Positions 4,707 to 11,813 of a stretch of DNA of 11,813 nucleotides are shown here, piece by piece; within the stretch, counting starts at the first letter, position 1, and every line of letters starts with the position of its first letter. A program made the position numbers and the translations under genes. Under the pieces are notes generated by a model, which searched no databases, was not told the DNA's origin, and saw nothing but the letters and a program-made list of their open reading frames with translations. Origin of the DNA: CAZXYF01 sp964644705 (lineage in GTDB: Bacteria > Planctomycetota > Brocadiia > SM23-32); contig CAZXYF010000093.1 of the NCBI GenBank assembly GCA_964644705.1, positions 1 to 11,813 of the forward strand, in the 5' to 3' direction.

Positions 4707-7490
4707 TCAGTCCTGTTCCAGCACCTCGGCCAGATACTGCCCCGTGTATGAATCGTCGCAGGCCGCCACTTCCTCCGGCGTCCCCGTCACGACGATATCA
4801 CCGCCCCGTTCCCCTTCTTCCGGCCCCAGATCGATCACGTGGTCCGCACATTTCACCACGTCGAGGTTATGTTCGACCACCAGCACACTGTGTCCCTCCT
4901 CCACCAGCTCCTGAAAACACGAAAGCAATTTACGGATGTCGTCCAGATGCAGCCCGATGGTGGGTTCGTCGAAAATCAGCAGAAGCGGCTCGTCCTGAGC
5001 GGTGCTCATGTAACTGGCCAGCTTCAGGCGCTGGGCCTCCCCGCCGGACAGCGTGGTCGCCGGCTGTCCCAGTTTGATGTAGCCCAGACCCGTCTTATAC
5101 AGCACCTCCAGCCGGCGGGTGATGGGGCGCTGGTCCCGGAAAAAACGCATCGCCTCAGATACCGTCATCTCCAGCACATCGTAGATCGATCGCCCTTTGT
5201 ATTTGATGTCCAGTACATCCTGCTGATATCGCCTCCCCTCACACTGATCGCACGAGACGTAAACATCGGCCAGAAACTGCATCTCCACCTTGATGTTCCC
5301 CGTCCCCTCGCATTTGTCGCAGCGTCCCCCCTTCGTATTGAAAGAGAATGTGCCGGGGTCCAGATTCCGTATTTTCGCCTCTTTGGTCCTGGCAAACAGC
5401 TTGCGGATATAGCTGAACGCTTTGATGTAGGTGGCCGGATTGGATCGCGGGGTCGTCCCGATGGGGCTCTGGTCAACCAGCACGACATCGTCAATCAGGT
5501 CATAACCGCGTATTTGTTCATGATCACCGATCACCTCTCCGTATCCGTCGGGCTTGCGGCGTTTAATCGCGCCATAGAGCGTTTCCTGAATGAGGCTGCT
5601 TTTGCCGCTTCCGCTCACACCCGTCACACAGGTGAAGGTATGGAGCGGGATTTCCACGTCGATATCTTTCAGGTTGTGGTGGGAGCAGCCCGACAGGGTA
5701 ATCTCTTCCTCGGTATCAATACGTCGCTCCTCGGGAATGGAGATCGACGTCTCCCCCCGCAGATACGCCCCGGTCACCGACTCGTCGCTGTCCTCTATGC
5801 CCTCGACGCTGCCGGTATAGACGACGCGTCCGCCCTGTTCACCGGCCCCCGGACCCAGATCGATCAGGTGATCGGCCTCTTCCATGATCTGGCGTTCATG
5901 TTCCACGACCACCACGGTGTTGCCGCGATCCCGCAGCCGCTTGATGATGTCGATCAGCCGCTGATTATCGCGTGCATGCAGACCGATGCTCGGTTCGTCG
6001 AGGATGTAGAGCGTATTCACCAGGGCGGATCCCAGGCTGGTGGCGAGGTTCACCCGCTGCATCTCCCCACCGCTCAATGTTCGTGTGGTCCGGTCGAGCG
6101 TGATGTAGCCCAGCCCGATACGATACAGATAATCGAGCCGGTTCTGGATTTCCTCCAGAAGCGTGCTGGCAATTTTCTGTTGATGTTCGGTCAGTTCCAG
6201 TTTTTGGTGAAAAAAGCGATGCGCATCCTCGATATTCATCGCCGAGATATCCGTTATGCTGCGGTCGTGAATTTTCACAGCTCGCGCCTCCGGACACAGG
6301 CGCGTGCCGTCGCATTCGGTGCACGGAACGTATTTCCGATACCGGCTGAGGAGCACCCGCACGTGCATTTTGTATTTTTTGTCCTGCATCCATTCGAACC
6401 AGTCCCTGACACCGTAAAAATGCGACGTGCCTTCGAACACTTTCTGCTGTTGTTGCTCGGTTAGTTCCTCCCAGGGCACATCCGTGGGAATCCCGGCGCG
6501 CGGCGCGCCGCGCAGCAGCTGGTCCATGCACTCTTCCGTGCTGTCGGTGGTCCACGGCTGGACGGCCCCCTCCTCCAGACTCAGGCGAGGATTGCGAACG
6601 ACTTTATGCCAGTCGATGTCGATGGTGGCCCCGTATCCCGAACAGTTGTCGCAGGCTCCATGCGGGCTGTTGAATGAAAACAGCTGTGCCGATACCTCCG
6701 GCATGGACCGCCCACAATTGGTGCACTGAAAGTTACGGCTGAACTGCAGAACCGGGCCGTCGAGCATCCGCACCACGCACTGTCCCCGACCCAGCCGGTA
6801 GCAGGTCTCCACGGCCTCGGCCAGCCGTTCTCGGGCTTTCTCGCCCACGATCAACCGGTCAACCACCACTTCGGTGCGCGCTTCCGGGGAGATCTCCGGT
6901 TCGTCCACGGAGATATCCACCACGTCCCCATCGGACCACAGGCGCACAAAGCCCATCTCGCGGATACGATCAAACTGCTCCTCCAGGTCCATATCTTCGG
7001 TGAGCTGGAGCGGAAAACACACCATGAAACGTTCCCCATCCTCCTGTTCAAGCACCCGGTCGGTCACCCCGCTGACGGTATGGGCTTCGATCCGCTGCCC
7101 GCAATCAGGACAAAACACTTTGCCCGCCCGGGCGAACAGCAGACGGAGGTAATCGTTGAGTTCGGTGGCCGTTCCCACGGTTGAGCGCCGATTCTTCACG
7201 GGATTGACCTGCTCTATAGCGATGGCCGGCGGGATGTTCTCAATCCGATCCACATCCGGCTTATCCATGCGCTCAAGAAACTGGCGGGCGTATGCGCTGA
7301 ACGACTCCACGTAGCGCCGCTGCCCTTCCGCATACAGCGTATCGAGCACCAGGCTGGATTTCCCGCTCCCGCTGACACCCGTGACCGCAACGAATTCCCC
7401 CCGGGGCACGTCCACATCCACGTCCTGGAGGTTGTGGACTCGCACACCGCGGGCCCGTATATAGTTTGTGCTGGACTGTGAGTCGGACAT
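4707..7490 (-). CDS. uvrA: Excinuclease ABC subunit A (UvrA)
   Basis: UvrA is the DNA-damage-sensing ATPase of nucleotide excision repair and loads UvrB at lesions. The 927 residues are close to the usual 930-950. Two ABC ATPase units are complete: Walker A GVSGSGKSS at 38-46 and 624-632, signature LSGGEMQ at 472-478 and LSGGEAQ at 814-820, Walker B YILDEPS near 495-501 and LIFDEPT near 838-844. Zinc-binding CxxC pairs are at 256/259 with 280/283 and at 724/727 with 747/750. Further family blocks are SAYARQFLERMDKPDVD, STVGTATE and QSPIGTTPRSNPATY. The first signature continues QRVNLATSLGS and the region before STVGT reads VKNRR, unlike the common QRIRLATQIGS and NPRSTVGT spellings, so this may be a separate UvrA subfamily. 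AGG lies nine bases before the ATG. I see no LexA-type operator upstream. uvrB is not in the window. Confidence 0.96.
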   Translation of the reverse strand: MSDSQSSTNYIRARGVRVHNLQDVDVDVPRGEFVAVTGVSGSGKSSLVLDTLYAEGQRRYVESFSAYARQFLERMDKPDVDRIENIPPAIAIEQVNPVKNRRSTVGTATELNDYLRLLFARAGKVFCPDCGQRIEAHTVSGVTDRVLEQEDGERFMVCFPLQLTEDMDLEEQFDRIREMGFVRLWSDGDVVDISVDEPEISPEARTEVVVDRLIVGEKARERLAEAVETCYRLGRGQCVVRMLDGPVLQFSRNFQCTNCGRSMPEVSAQLFSFNSPHGACDNCSGYGATIDIDWHKVVRNPRLSLEEGAVQPWTTDSTEECMDQLLRGAPRAGIPTDVPWEELTEQQQQKVFEGTSHFYGVRDWFEWMQDKKYKMHVRVLLSRYRKYVPCTECDGTRLCPEARAVKIHDRSITDISAMNIEDAHRFFHQKLELTEHQQKIASTLLEEIQNRLDYLYRIGLGYITLDRTTRTLSGGEMQRVNLATSLGSALVNTLYILDEPSIGLHARDNQRLIDIIKRLRDRGNTVVVVEHERQIMEEADHLIDLGPGAGEQGGRVVYTGSVEGIEDSDESVTGAYLRGETSISIPEERRIDTEEEITLSGCSHHNLKDIDVEIPLHTFTCVTGVSGSGKSSLIQETLYGAIKRRKPDGYGEVIGDHEQIRGYDLIDDVVLVDQSPIGTTPRSNPATYIKAFSYIRKLFARTKEAKIRNLDPGTFSFNTKGGRCDKCEGTGNIKVEMQFLADVYVSCDQCEGRRYQQDVLDIKYKGRSIYDVLEMTVSEAMRFFRDQRPITRRLEVLYKTGLGYIKLGQPATTLSGGEAQRLKLASYMSTAQDEPLLLIFDEPTIGLHLDDIRKLLSCFQELVEEGHSVLVVEHNLDVVKCADHVIDLGPEEGERGGDIVVTGTPEEVAACDDSYTGQYLAEVLEQD

Positions 7491-7619
7491 AGGGTTTTAC
7501 CTGCTCATAAGGAGAGATCCATAACGGTACCAGTATAGAGCCTGAACCTCATCTGCACGAACGCGAAGAGGTGGGGGCAAAACCGCGTGGCGTTTTCTGG
7601 CAACTCACCGGAACAGTGC

Positions 7620-8903
7620 TCAGGATTCTGCTTCGTCCCAGTTCTGCAGGCGCCGCACGCGTTCCAGCACCGGGGGATGGGAATAGTGGAGGAACACCGC
7701 CAGCGGGTGCGGGGTCAGATTGGACAGGTTGTCCCGGGACAGTTTTTTCAGCCCCTCGGCCAGAACTTCCGGTTTACCCGTTGTCTCCACCGCAAAGGCA
7801 TCCGCTTCGCGTTCGTTGTGGCGGGAATACGCGTTGTAGAAGAAGGACAGAATCAGCTGGACCGGCGAATACAGGAGACCAAACAGAACGAAACCAACAT
7901 AAGGAATTTCAGACAATGGCCGCTGGATCTCAAAACCAAAAGCCCGGTAGAGGCCATCCGCCCTGATGAAAATCGATAGCAGAAAGAACATAACGCCCAT
8001 TTCCACAATCCCCAACACGACGCCCTTCAGGACGTGTTTCTTCTTGTAATGTCCGACCTCATGGGCGATCACGCCCACCAGTTCCTCTATGCTGTGACGC
8101 TCGATCAAGGTGTCGAACAGCGCAATCTTCTTATTCTTACCAAAACCGGCCATGAAAGCGTTCGATTTGGTGCTGCGTCGCGACCCATCCATCTCGTAAA
8201 CGCCCTCAATCGGGAAATCCACGCTCTCGGCGTATCCCTCAATCGCTTCGCGCAGTTCCTCATCCTTTAGGTCCCGAAACTCATTGAACAGGGGCATAAT
8301 CCACCGCGGCGCGATGAACTGGATAAAGAGCATGAAGACGGCACTGACGCCCCAGCAATACACCCACGCCAGAGGGCCACCATAAGCAAACAGGGCAAGA
8401 ACAGCCGCGAACAACGGAGCCCCCAGCAGCACGCTCAAACACACCACTTTGACGATATCAAGGACGAACGTCCGTGGCGTGGTTTTGTTGAAACCGAACC
8501 TCTCCTCGATGACGAAGGTCCGATAGATGCGGAACGGCAGGGAGACAAGAAGTTTCAGGACGAAGAGGAGGGCGACATACGCCAGGCCCCGTGCCACAAC
8601 GCTGCTTTCCCAGGCGGCCGGCAACATGCCCCCCACAAGGCGGTCAACCCACGGGAAGCCTCCGACCATCCAGAACACCAGGAGGATGATCAGGCTCACG
8701 GTGGAGGAGATACGGCTGAACCGGGTCTTCGTCTTGAGGTAGCGTTGAGACTCGGCATATTTTTCCCGGTCAAAAACATCTTCAAATTCCGGCGGTAGTT
8801 CCTCCCCGGCCGCTCTGAGATTGAGCCAGTCAGCAGCGAGGTTGAGAAAATAATCGAGCAACAACGCCGCAAGCACAATGATGGCGAAAATGTTGATGTG
8901 CAC
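7620..8903 (-). CDS. M48 family metallopeptidase (Ste24/CAAX protease-like)
   Basis: This is an integral-membrane zinc protease of 427 residues resembling Ste24/CAAX prenyl protease 1. The zinc site is HEVGH at 281-285, and E364 in NEREADAFA is the likely third ligand, with D368 also conserved. Other Ste24-like blocks are SRRSTKSNAFMAGFG (241-255), ALFDTLI and HYSHPPVLERVRRL near the C-terminus. Hydrophobic segments are seen at roughly 4-24, 66-84, 104-124, 150-175, 177-199, 292-314 and 335-358, matching the multi-helix chamber of the family. The start codon is GTG, supported by AAGGAG six bases before it; that site lies within a short palindrome, CCTTCGAAGG (8912-8921). In bacteria, which do not process prenylated CAAX proteins in the eukaryotic manner, such enzymes probably act in membrane-protein quality control. 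The MscS gene ends 42 bp upstream. Confidence 0.93.
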   Translation of the reverse strand: MHINIFAIIVLAALLLDYFLNLAADWLNLRAAGEELPPEFEDVFDREKYAESQRYLKTKTRFSRISSTVSLIILLVFWMVGGFPWVDRLVGGMLPAAWESSVVARGLAYVALLFVLKLLVSLPFRIYRTFVIEERFGFNKTTPRTFVLDIVKVVCLSVLLGAPLFAAVLALFAYGGPLAWVYCWGVSAVFMLFIQFIAPRWIMPLFNEFRDLKDEELREAIEGYAESVDFPIEGVYEMDGSRRSTKSNAFMAGFGKNKKIALFDTLIERHSIEELVGVIAHEVGHYKKKHVLKGVVLGIVEMGVMFFLLSIFIRADGLYRAFGFEIQRPLSEIPYVGFVLFGLLYSPVQLILSFFYNAYSRHNEREADAFAVETTGKPEVLAEGLKKLSRDNLSNLTPHPLAVFLHYSHPPVLERVRRLQNWDEAES

Positions 8904-8945
8904 GGAGGGCTCCTTCGAAGGCTTATTTCAAGCGAGAAGTGACAA

Positions 8946-9806
8946 CTATCGGTCCGTCTTCATCCATTCGGAAAGAGCTTCGCTTCTTTCCAGCAACAAT
9001 TGGGTGTGCGGATAGGGGATCTCGATATCGGCCGCATCGAGGGCCTTCTTGCACTTTTCGATGTACTCGCATCGTGCGGAATACATTTCCCACGGATCTT
9101 CGATCCAGAATCGCAGCTCCATGTTCACGCTGCTTGCCCCCAGCTCCAGCACCAGCACTTTCGGCTCCGGATCCTCCAGAATGCGGTCATCCCCCTCCAT
9201 CGTATCGAATACCACCTCTCGCGCCTCATCGATATCCTCTTCATACGCGATGCCCAGGGGGACGCGCACCCGAATCCGCTGTGTAAGCGTGTAGTTGATG
9301 ATCCGTTCACTCGACACCTCCTGGTTCGGCATCACCAGGGTTTCGTTCTCAAACGAGGTGAAGACGGTGGTGCGCAGGCGGATGTCGGTAACTTGAAGAT
9401 TTTTATCCCCAATACATACCCAGTCGCCCTGTTTGAATGGCCGATCCACGGCAATCGTAATCCCGGCTATGATGTTTTTCATGGTATCCTGAGCCGCAAG
9501 TGAAACCGCCAGTCCCGCCACCCCCAAACCGGCGACCAGGGACATGACATTGATGCCGAGTTGATTGGCAATGGTCAGCAGACCAAGAATCACGACTGCG
9601 TATTTGATGAACCGGTCCACAAGCTGCCGGACACCAACCGGCACATCGGCGCGTTTCATCGACCCGTCCGCCATCTTGCGGACAATTGTTAGCACAACCC
9701 AGAAAACCGCAATCAGAAGGAGGGACGCCACGATATTGGGCAGATAATTCACGATTGGCGTCGTGATCTGCTCCGGGTCAATTTTGCTGATGAAATCCTC
9801 AATCAT
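8946..9806 (-). CDS. MscS-type mechanosensitive ion channel
   Basis: This is a small-conductance mechanosensitive channel homologue that would open under membrane tension to release solutes on osmotic downshift. With the ATG at 9806 it has 286 residues, the E. coli MscS size. Three hydrophobic segments are seen: about 22-43, 66-83 and 88-120. The third is the glycine/alanine-rich pore helix, SLVAGLGVAGLAVSLAAQD, running into IIAGITIAVDRPFKQGD, the family signature at the entry to the beta domain. VFTSFENETLVMPNQ and the C-terminal IEIPYPHTQL also match. The frame extends upstream to 9896, but the extra residues are not hydrophobic-domain-like and lack conservation. A GTG two codons before the ATG is an alternative start; the ribosome site for either is weak. 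It lies between a histidine kinase and a membrane protease, fitting an envelope-related neighbourhood. Confidence 0.93.
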   Translation of the reverse strand: MIEDFISKIDPEQITTPIVNYLPNIVASLLLIAVFWVVLTIVRKMADGSMKRADVPVGVRQLVDRFIKYAVVILGLLTIANQLGINVMSLVAGLGVAGLAVSLAAQDTMKNIIAGITIAVDRPFKQGDWVCIGDKNLQVTDIRLRTTVFTSFENETLVMPNQEVSSERIINYTLTQRIRVRVPLGIAYEEDIDEAREVVFDTMEGDDRILEDPEPKVLVLELGASSVNMELRFWIEDPWEMYSARCEYIEKCKKALDAADIEIPYPHTQLLLERSEALSEWMKTDR

Positions 9807-9873
9807 ATTCACTTTCTTCGGGGTATGCAGCAGAAAAAGTGAGGGACGGATGAAACTGCAATGGATCGGAACG

Positions 9874-11277
9874 TTACTCTTCCTCGTCGGCCTCACCGAA
9901 AACGCGGGGCAGCTGCACCGTAAATGTGCTTCCCTGATCCTTCCCGGGACTTTCCACGCTGACGTCCCCTCCTGCGGCTTCGACGAGTTTTTTCACCAGA
10001 GCCAGCCCAAGACCCGTGCCCTTCATGCCCTCCATCCGGCGGATGCGCCCGAATTCCTGGAAAATGTGTTCCCGTTCCTCCTCGTCCAGACCCGCACCGG
10101 TATCCCGCACATGAATACGGAAGGACCGAGCATCTTTATCAACGGTAACCTCAATTTCACCTTCATCCGTGTATTTGATAGCGTTATTTACCAGGTTCCG
10201 GACAGCGGTGCGCACGACGAACTCGTCGCCGGAAATGGAAAATTCGTCCCACTCATTGATCTGTAGATCGATCCCTTTATCCTCGGCCAGCACGCCCTGA
10301 TCATCAACGATCTCTTCAACGATTTCGTGGAGATCAATGGGCTCCTGGCTCAGGGAGAGTTCCTGCTCCTCCACCTTGGCCAGTTCCAGGAAATCGTCGA
10401 CGAAGCTCTGGAGACGATCCGTGGACCGCGCGAGGAGAGCCACCAGATTCTCAAGACGATCCTTATCCTCCAGCACTTCCTCATCACGCAGCAACCCAAT
10501 GGCCATCGTGATCGGAGAAAGGGGAGCACGCAGTTCGTGCACCATATAACGGAAGAACTGTTCCCGCTCGCGTTGCAACCGGCGCAGTTCCGTCACATCG
10601 TGCATAATAATCAAGCTGGCGGACCGCCCCTCCCAGTCAGTTTTTCGGACCCGGGCTCGCGCCTCGCGAATTGACCCGTCGTCGTGCAGCAGTTTGGTAT
10701 CGTATTCCTTGCTGACCGGTTCCCCCTTCATCCGGTCACGATGCGTCTGAAGATCACGGTCCGCCACATCCTCGTCCAGAATCGTTTTATAGGGGTGACC
10801 CAGGATGTCTTCCTCGTCGTAACCCAGCATCTCATGCAGCGCCCGGTTGATGAATTTAATCTTCTCGTCCTGCACCACCACAATAGCGCTGTGCATATCC
10901 TCCATCAGGCGGTTGAACCGGATTTCACAGCGCCTCTGCTGTTCCTGAGCCGACAGCAACTCCCACAACAGGCGCGATGCTTCCCCCGTCACAACGGATG
11001 TCCCCGCCGGTCGCACCTCATACAGAGTGCTGGCAAGCGAGGCGTCTCCAGTGGAATCGATCACCAGGCCGGGATGCAGCTCGGCCATCGCTTCGATTGG
11101 ATCCTGGTAACAGGGCAAACCACATTGCCGGGCAATCGGCACACCAATCGCATCTGGATTCGAATCACATACAGCAACGAGATCAAATTGTTCTTTGGCC
11201 AAAAGATAAGGCAAAAGCGCACTCCCGCCTTTGCCAAGGCCGATGAGAAGAGTAGAACTGGACATGGAATATGGCAT
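9874..11277 (-). CDS. Soluble PAS sensor histidine kinase with N-terminal Rossmann-like domain
   Basis: This 467-residue protein has no membrane segment, so it should sense an intracellular signal. Domain order: residues 8-105 form a Rossmann-like domain with GLGKGG (13-18), VAVCDSNPDAIG (34-45) and VIDSTGD (72-78); 120-230 is a PAS domain with FINRALHEMLGYDEEDILG and an IMHDVTELRRL exit; 235-305 is HisKA with the phosphoacceptor H247 in MVHELRAPLSP; 350-457 is HATPase_c with N365 in NLVNNAIKYT, DTGAG (392-396) and GTGLGLALV (420-428). All catalytic boxes are intact. No response regulator is adjacent, so its partner is elsewhere. I recall similar NAD(P)-binding-fold/PAS/kinase proteins in other bacteria, but no characterised ligand. 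The ATG at 11277 has a weak ribosome site; a second ATG is four codons inside. A strong promoter lies upstream, and MscS follows 67 bp downstream. Confidence 0.92.
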   Translation of the reverse strand: MPYSMSSSTLLIGLGKGGSALLPYLLAKEQFDLVAVCDSNPDAIGVPIARQCGLPCYQDPIEAMAELHPGLVIDSTGDASLASTLYEVRPAGTSVVTGEASRLLWELLSAQEQQRRCEIRFNRLMEDMHSAIVVVQDEKIKFINRALHEMLGYDEEDILGHPYKTILDEDVADRDLQTHRDRMKGEPVSKEYDTKLLHDDGSIREARARVRKTDWEGRSASLIIMHDVTELRRLQREREQFFRYMVHELRAPLSPITMAIGLLRDEEVLEDKDRLENLVALLARSTDRLQSFVDDFLELAKVEEQELSLSQEPIDLHEIVEEIVDDQGVLAEDKGIDLQINEWDEFSISGDEFVVRTAVRNLVNNAIKYTDEGEIEVTVDKDARSFRIHVRDTGAGLDEEEREHIFQEFGRIRRMEGMKGTGLGLALVKKLVEAAGGDVSVESPGKDQGSTFTVQLPRVFGEADEEE

Positions 11278-11335
11278 CCGTTTTCGATATCAAAGGAAAA
11301 CGTGCATCCTTCAAACACAGCGACTTCGGGCGATT

Positions 11336-11364
11336 ATTGTAGCCCATTCACAAGATTCGCTCAA
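11336..11364 (-). promoter_or_regulatory. Sigma70-type promoter for the histidine kinase gene
   Basis: Minus-strand TTGAGC (11364-11359) and TACAAT (11341-11336) are exactly 17 bases apart. The start of transcription would be near 11328, giving a leader of about 50 bases before the kinase ATG at 11277. It probably drives the kinase and may also drive the MscS and M48 genes. The -35 element abuts the divergent promoter on the plus strand. Confidence 0.6.
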
Positions 11365-11394
11365 TTGGACCGGTCCGAGATGCTATCATATCAT
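11365..11394 (+). promoter_or_regulatory. Promoter candidate for the SemiSWEET-like gene
   Basis: Plus-strand TTGGAC (11365-11370) and TATCAT (11389-11394) are separated by 18 bases, with a second overlapping TATCAT at 11384. Transcription would start near 11401, giving a leader of about 80 bases to the ATG at 11483. Confidence 0.45.
11367..11376. promoter_or_regulatory. Perfect palindrome GGACCGGTCC in the divergent promoter region (operator candidate)
   Basis: A 10-base perfect palindrome overlaps the plus-strand -35 element and sits two bases from the minus-strand -35. A bound dimeric regulator here could control both directions. One flanking wobble pair and one flanking A-T pair extend the symmetry slightly (11365-11378). 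Binding is inferred only from symmetry and position. Confidence 0.4.
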
Positions 11395-11482
11395 AAGATA
11401 AAGGGATAAACACCGAACGATGGGTATCCCGCCACATCAATTTATCTGTTTTCACAATTATCCCAGCCCGAGTAACGTCACC

Positions 11483-11761
11483 ATGAGTCCATTTGAAGCC
11501 CTTATGCTTATCTGTTTCGGAGCCGCCTGGCCGTTTTCCATCCACAAATCCTGGCGAACGGGTTCGAATGAAGGTAAAAGCATCTTCTTCCTGATCGTCA
11601 TCTTCACCGGTTACACTTCGGGCGTCATCCACAAGATCCATTACAACTGGGATCCGGTCATCTTCCTGTATATGCTCAACGGCCTGATGGTGTTCACCGA
11701 CATCATGATTTACTGGCGGAATGCCATGTCCAATACTGTCCCGGAAACGGTGGAGGAATAA
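11483..11761 (+). CDS. Small three-helix membrane protein, PQ-loop/SemiSWEET-like
   Basis: This 92-residue protein has three hydrophobic helices at about 3-21, 33-50 and 57-78. The first helix ends AAWPFSIHKSWRTGSNEGKS (14-33), which closely follows the PQ-loop pattern of SemiSWEET sugar transporters: a proline in helix 1, then lysine, an aromatic, a basic residue, S/T-x-x-G and S. Here P-F replaces the usual P-Q. Helix 3 has the expected asparagine in LYMLNGLMVFTDIMIYW. Length and helix number match SemiSWEETs, which dimerise to form a transporter. The frame is open upstream to an ATG at 11420, but the ATG at 11483 is chosen because hydrophobic MSPFEALML starts there; its ribosome site is poor. 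Substrate is unknown, and it may belong to an uncharacterised conserved membrane family sharing the fold. It is divergent from the histidine kinase gene. Confidence 0.75.
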   Translation: MSPFEALMLICFGAAWPFSIHKSWRTGSNEGKSIFFLIVIFTGYTSGVIHKIHYNWDPVIFLYMLNGLMVFTDIMIYWRNAMSNTVPETVEE

Positions 11762-11767
11762 ACCTCC

Positions 11768-11804
11768 TCACCGACGTAAGGTTTCGGTGAACCACGTGCG
11801 TTTT
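11768..11804 (+). terminator. Possible terminator hairpin after the SemiSWEET-like gene
   Basis: TCACCGA (11768-11774) and TCGGTGA (11784-11790) form a perfect 7-bp stem with a 9-base loop, seven bases past the stop codon. The only T-run, TTTT at 11801-11804, begins ten bases after the stem, which is far for an intrinsic terminator. The window ends soon after. Confidence 0.3.
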
Positions 11805-11813
11805 GTGATGCCC

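Noticed and set aside
7491..7619. Promoter (TATACT at 7537-7532, minus strand) and LexA-type operator for uvrA; also a bulged AAAACCGC/GCGTTTT hairpin at 7579-7596
   Set aside because: The -10 has no good -35 partner. CTGT appears but without a matching ACAG at the required spacing. The hairpin has a bulge, a 3-base loop and only four Ts.
11420..11482. N-terminal extension of the SemiSWEET-like protein from the ATG at 11420
   Set aside because: The 21 extra residues are not hydrophobic and break the helix-1 start. The 92-residue form fits the family size.

Overview
The window is about 11.8 kb of dense bacterial chromosome with genes on both strands. It looks like a free-living Gram-negative-type bacterium of moderate GC content. 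The non-mevalonate isoprenoid gene ispF, a UvrA with an unusual motif spelling, an AAA-ATPase/PD-(D/E)XK protein, a PIN toxin pair and a DUF1349 protein together resemble what is seen in the PVC group (Verrucomicrobiota/Kiritimatiellota) or neighbouring phyla. This is a weak inference, because no rRNA or lineage-diagnostic marker is present.

Layout: (1) 1-191 is intergenic and holds a short run of degenerate GAGTTGT heptamers. (2) ispF is at 192-665 on the plus strand. (3) From 676 to 11277 everything is on the minus strand. In transcription order, from high to low coordinate, the genes are: a soluble histidine kinase with an N-terminal Rossmann-like domain, an MscS-type mechanosensitive channel, an M48/Ste24-type membrane metalloprotease, uvrA, a DUF1349 protein, proC, an AAA-ATPase/nuclease-fold protein, and a DUF6364-like antitoxin with its PIN toxin. 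(4) At 11483-11761 on the plus strand, divergent from the kinase, is a 92-residue three-helix membrane protein with a PQ-loop/SemiSWEET-like signature.

The minus-strand block is probably several transcription units. A good sigma70-type promoter precedes the kinase. A hairpin with a T-run lies after the DUF1349 gene, followed by a weak promoter candidate for proC. The toxin-antitoxin pair has its own well-formed promoter. proC and the AAA-ATPase gene are 15 bp apart and are probably co-transcribed. The toxin-antitoxin genes and the ATPase gene are AT-richer than the housekeeping genes around them and look like an accessory insertion between ispF and proC.

The main points of interest are the fused kinase with no adjacent response regulator, the back-to-back promoters around a perfect GGACCGGTCC palindrome between the kinase and the SemiSWEET-like gene, and substitutions at substrate-binding positions of IspF. 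I found no mobile-element ends, CRISPR array, tRNA or rRNA, and no convincing wholly new multi-gene system.
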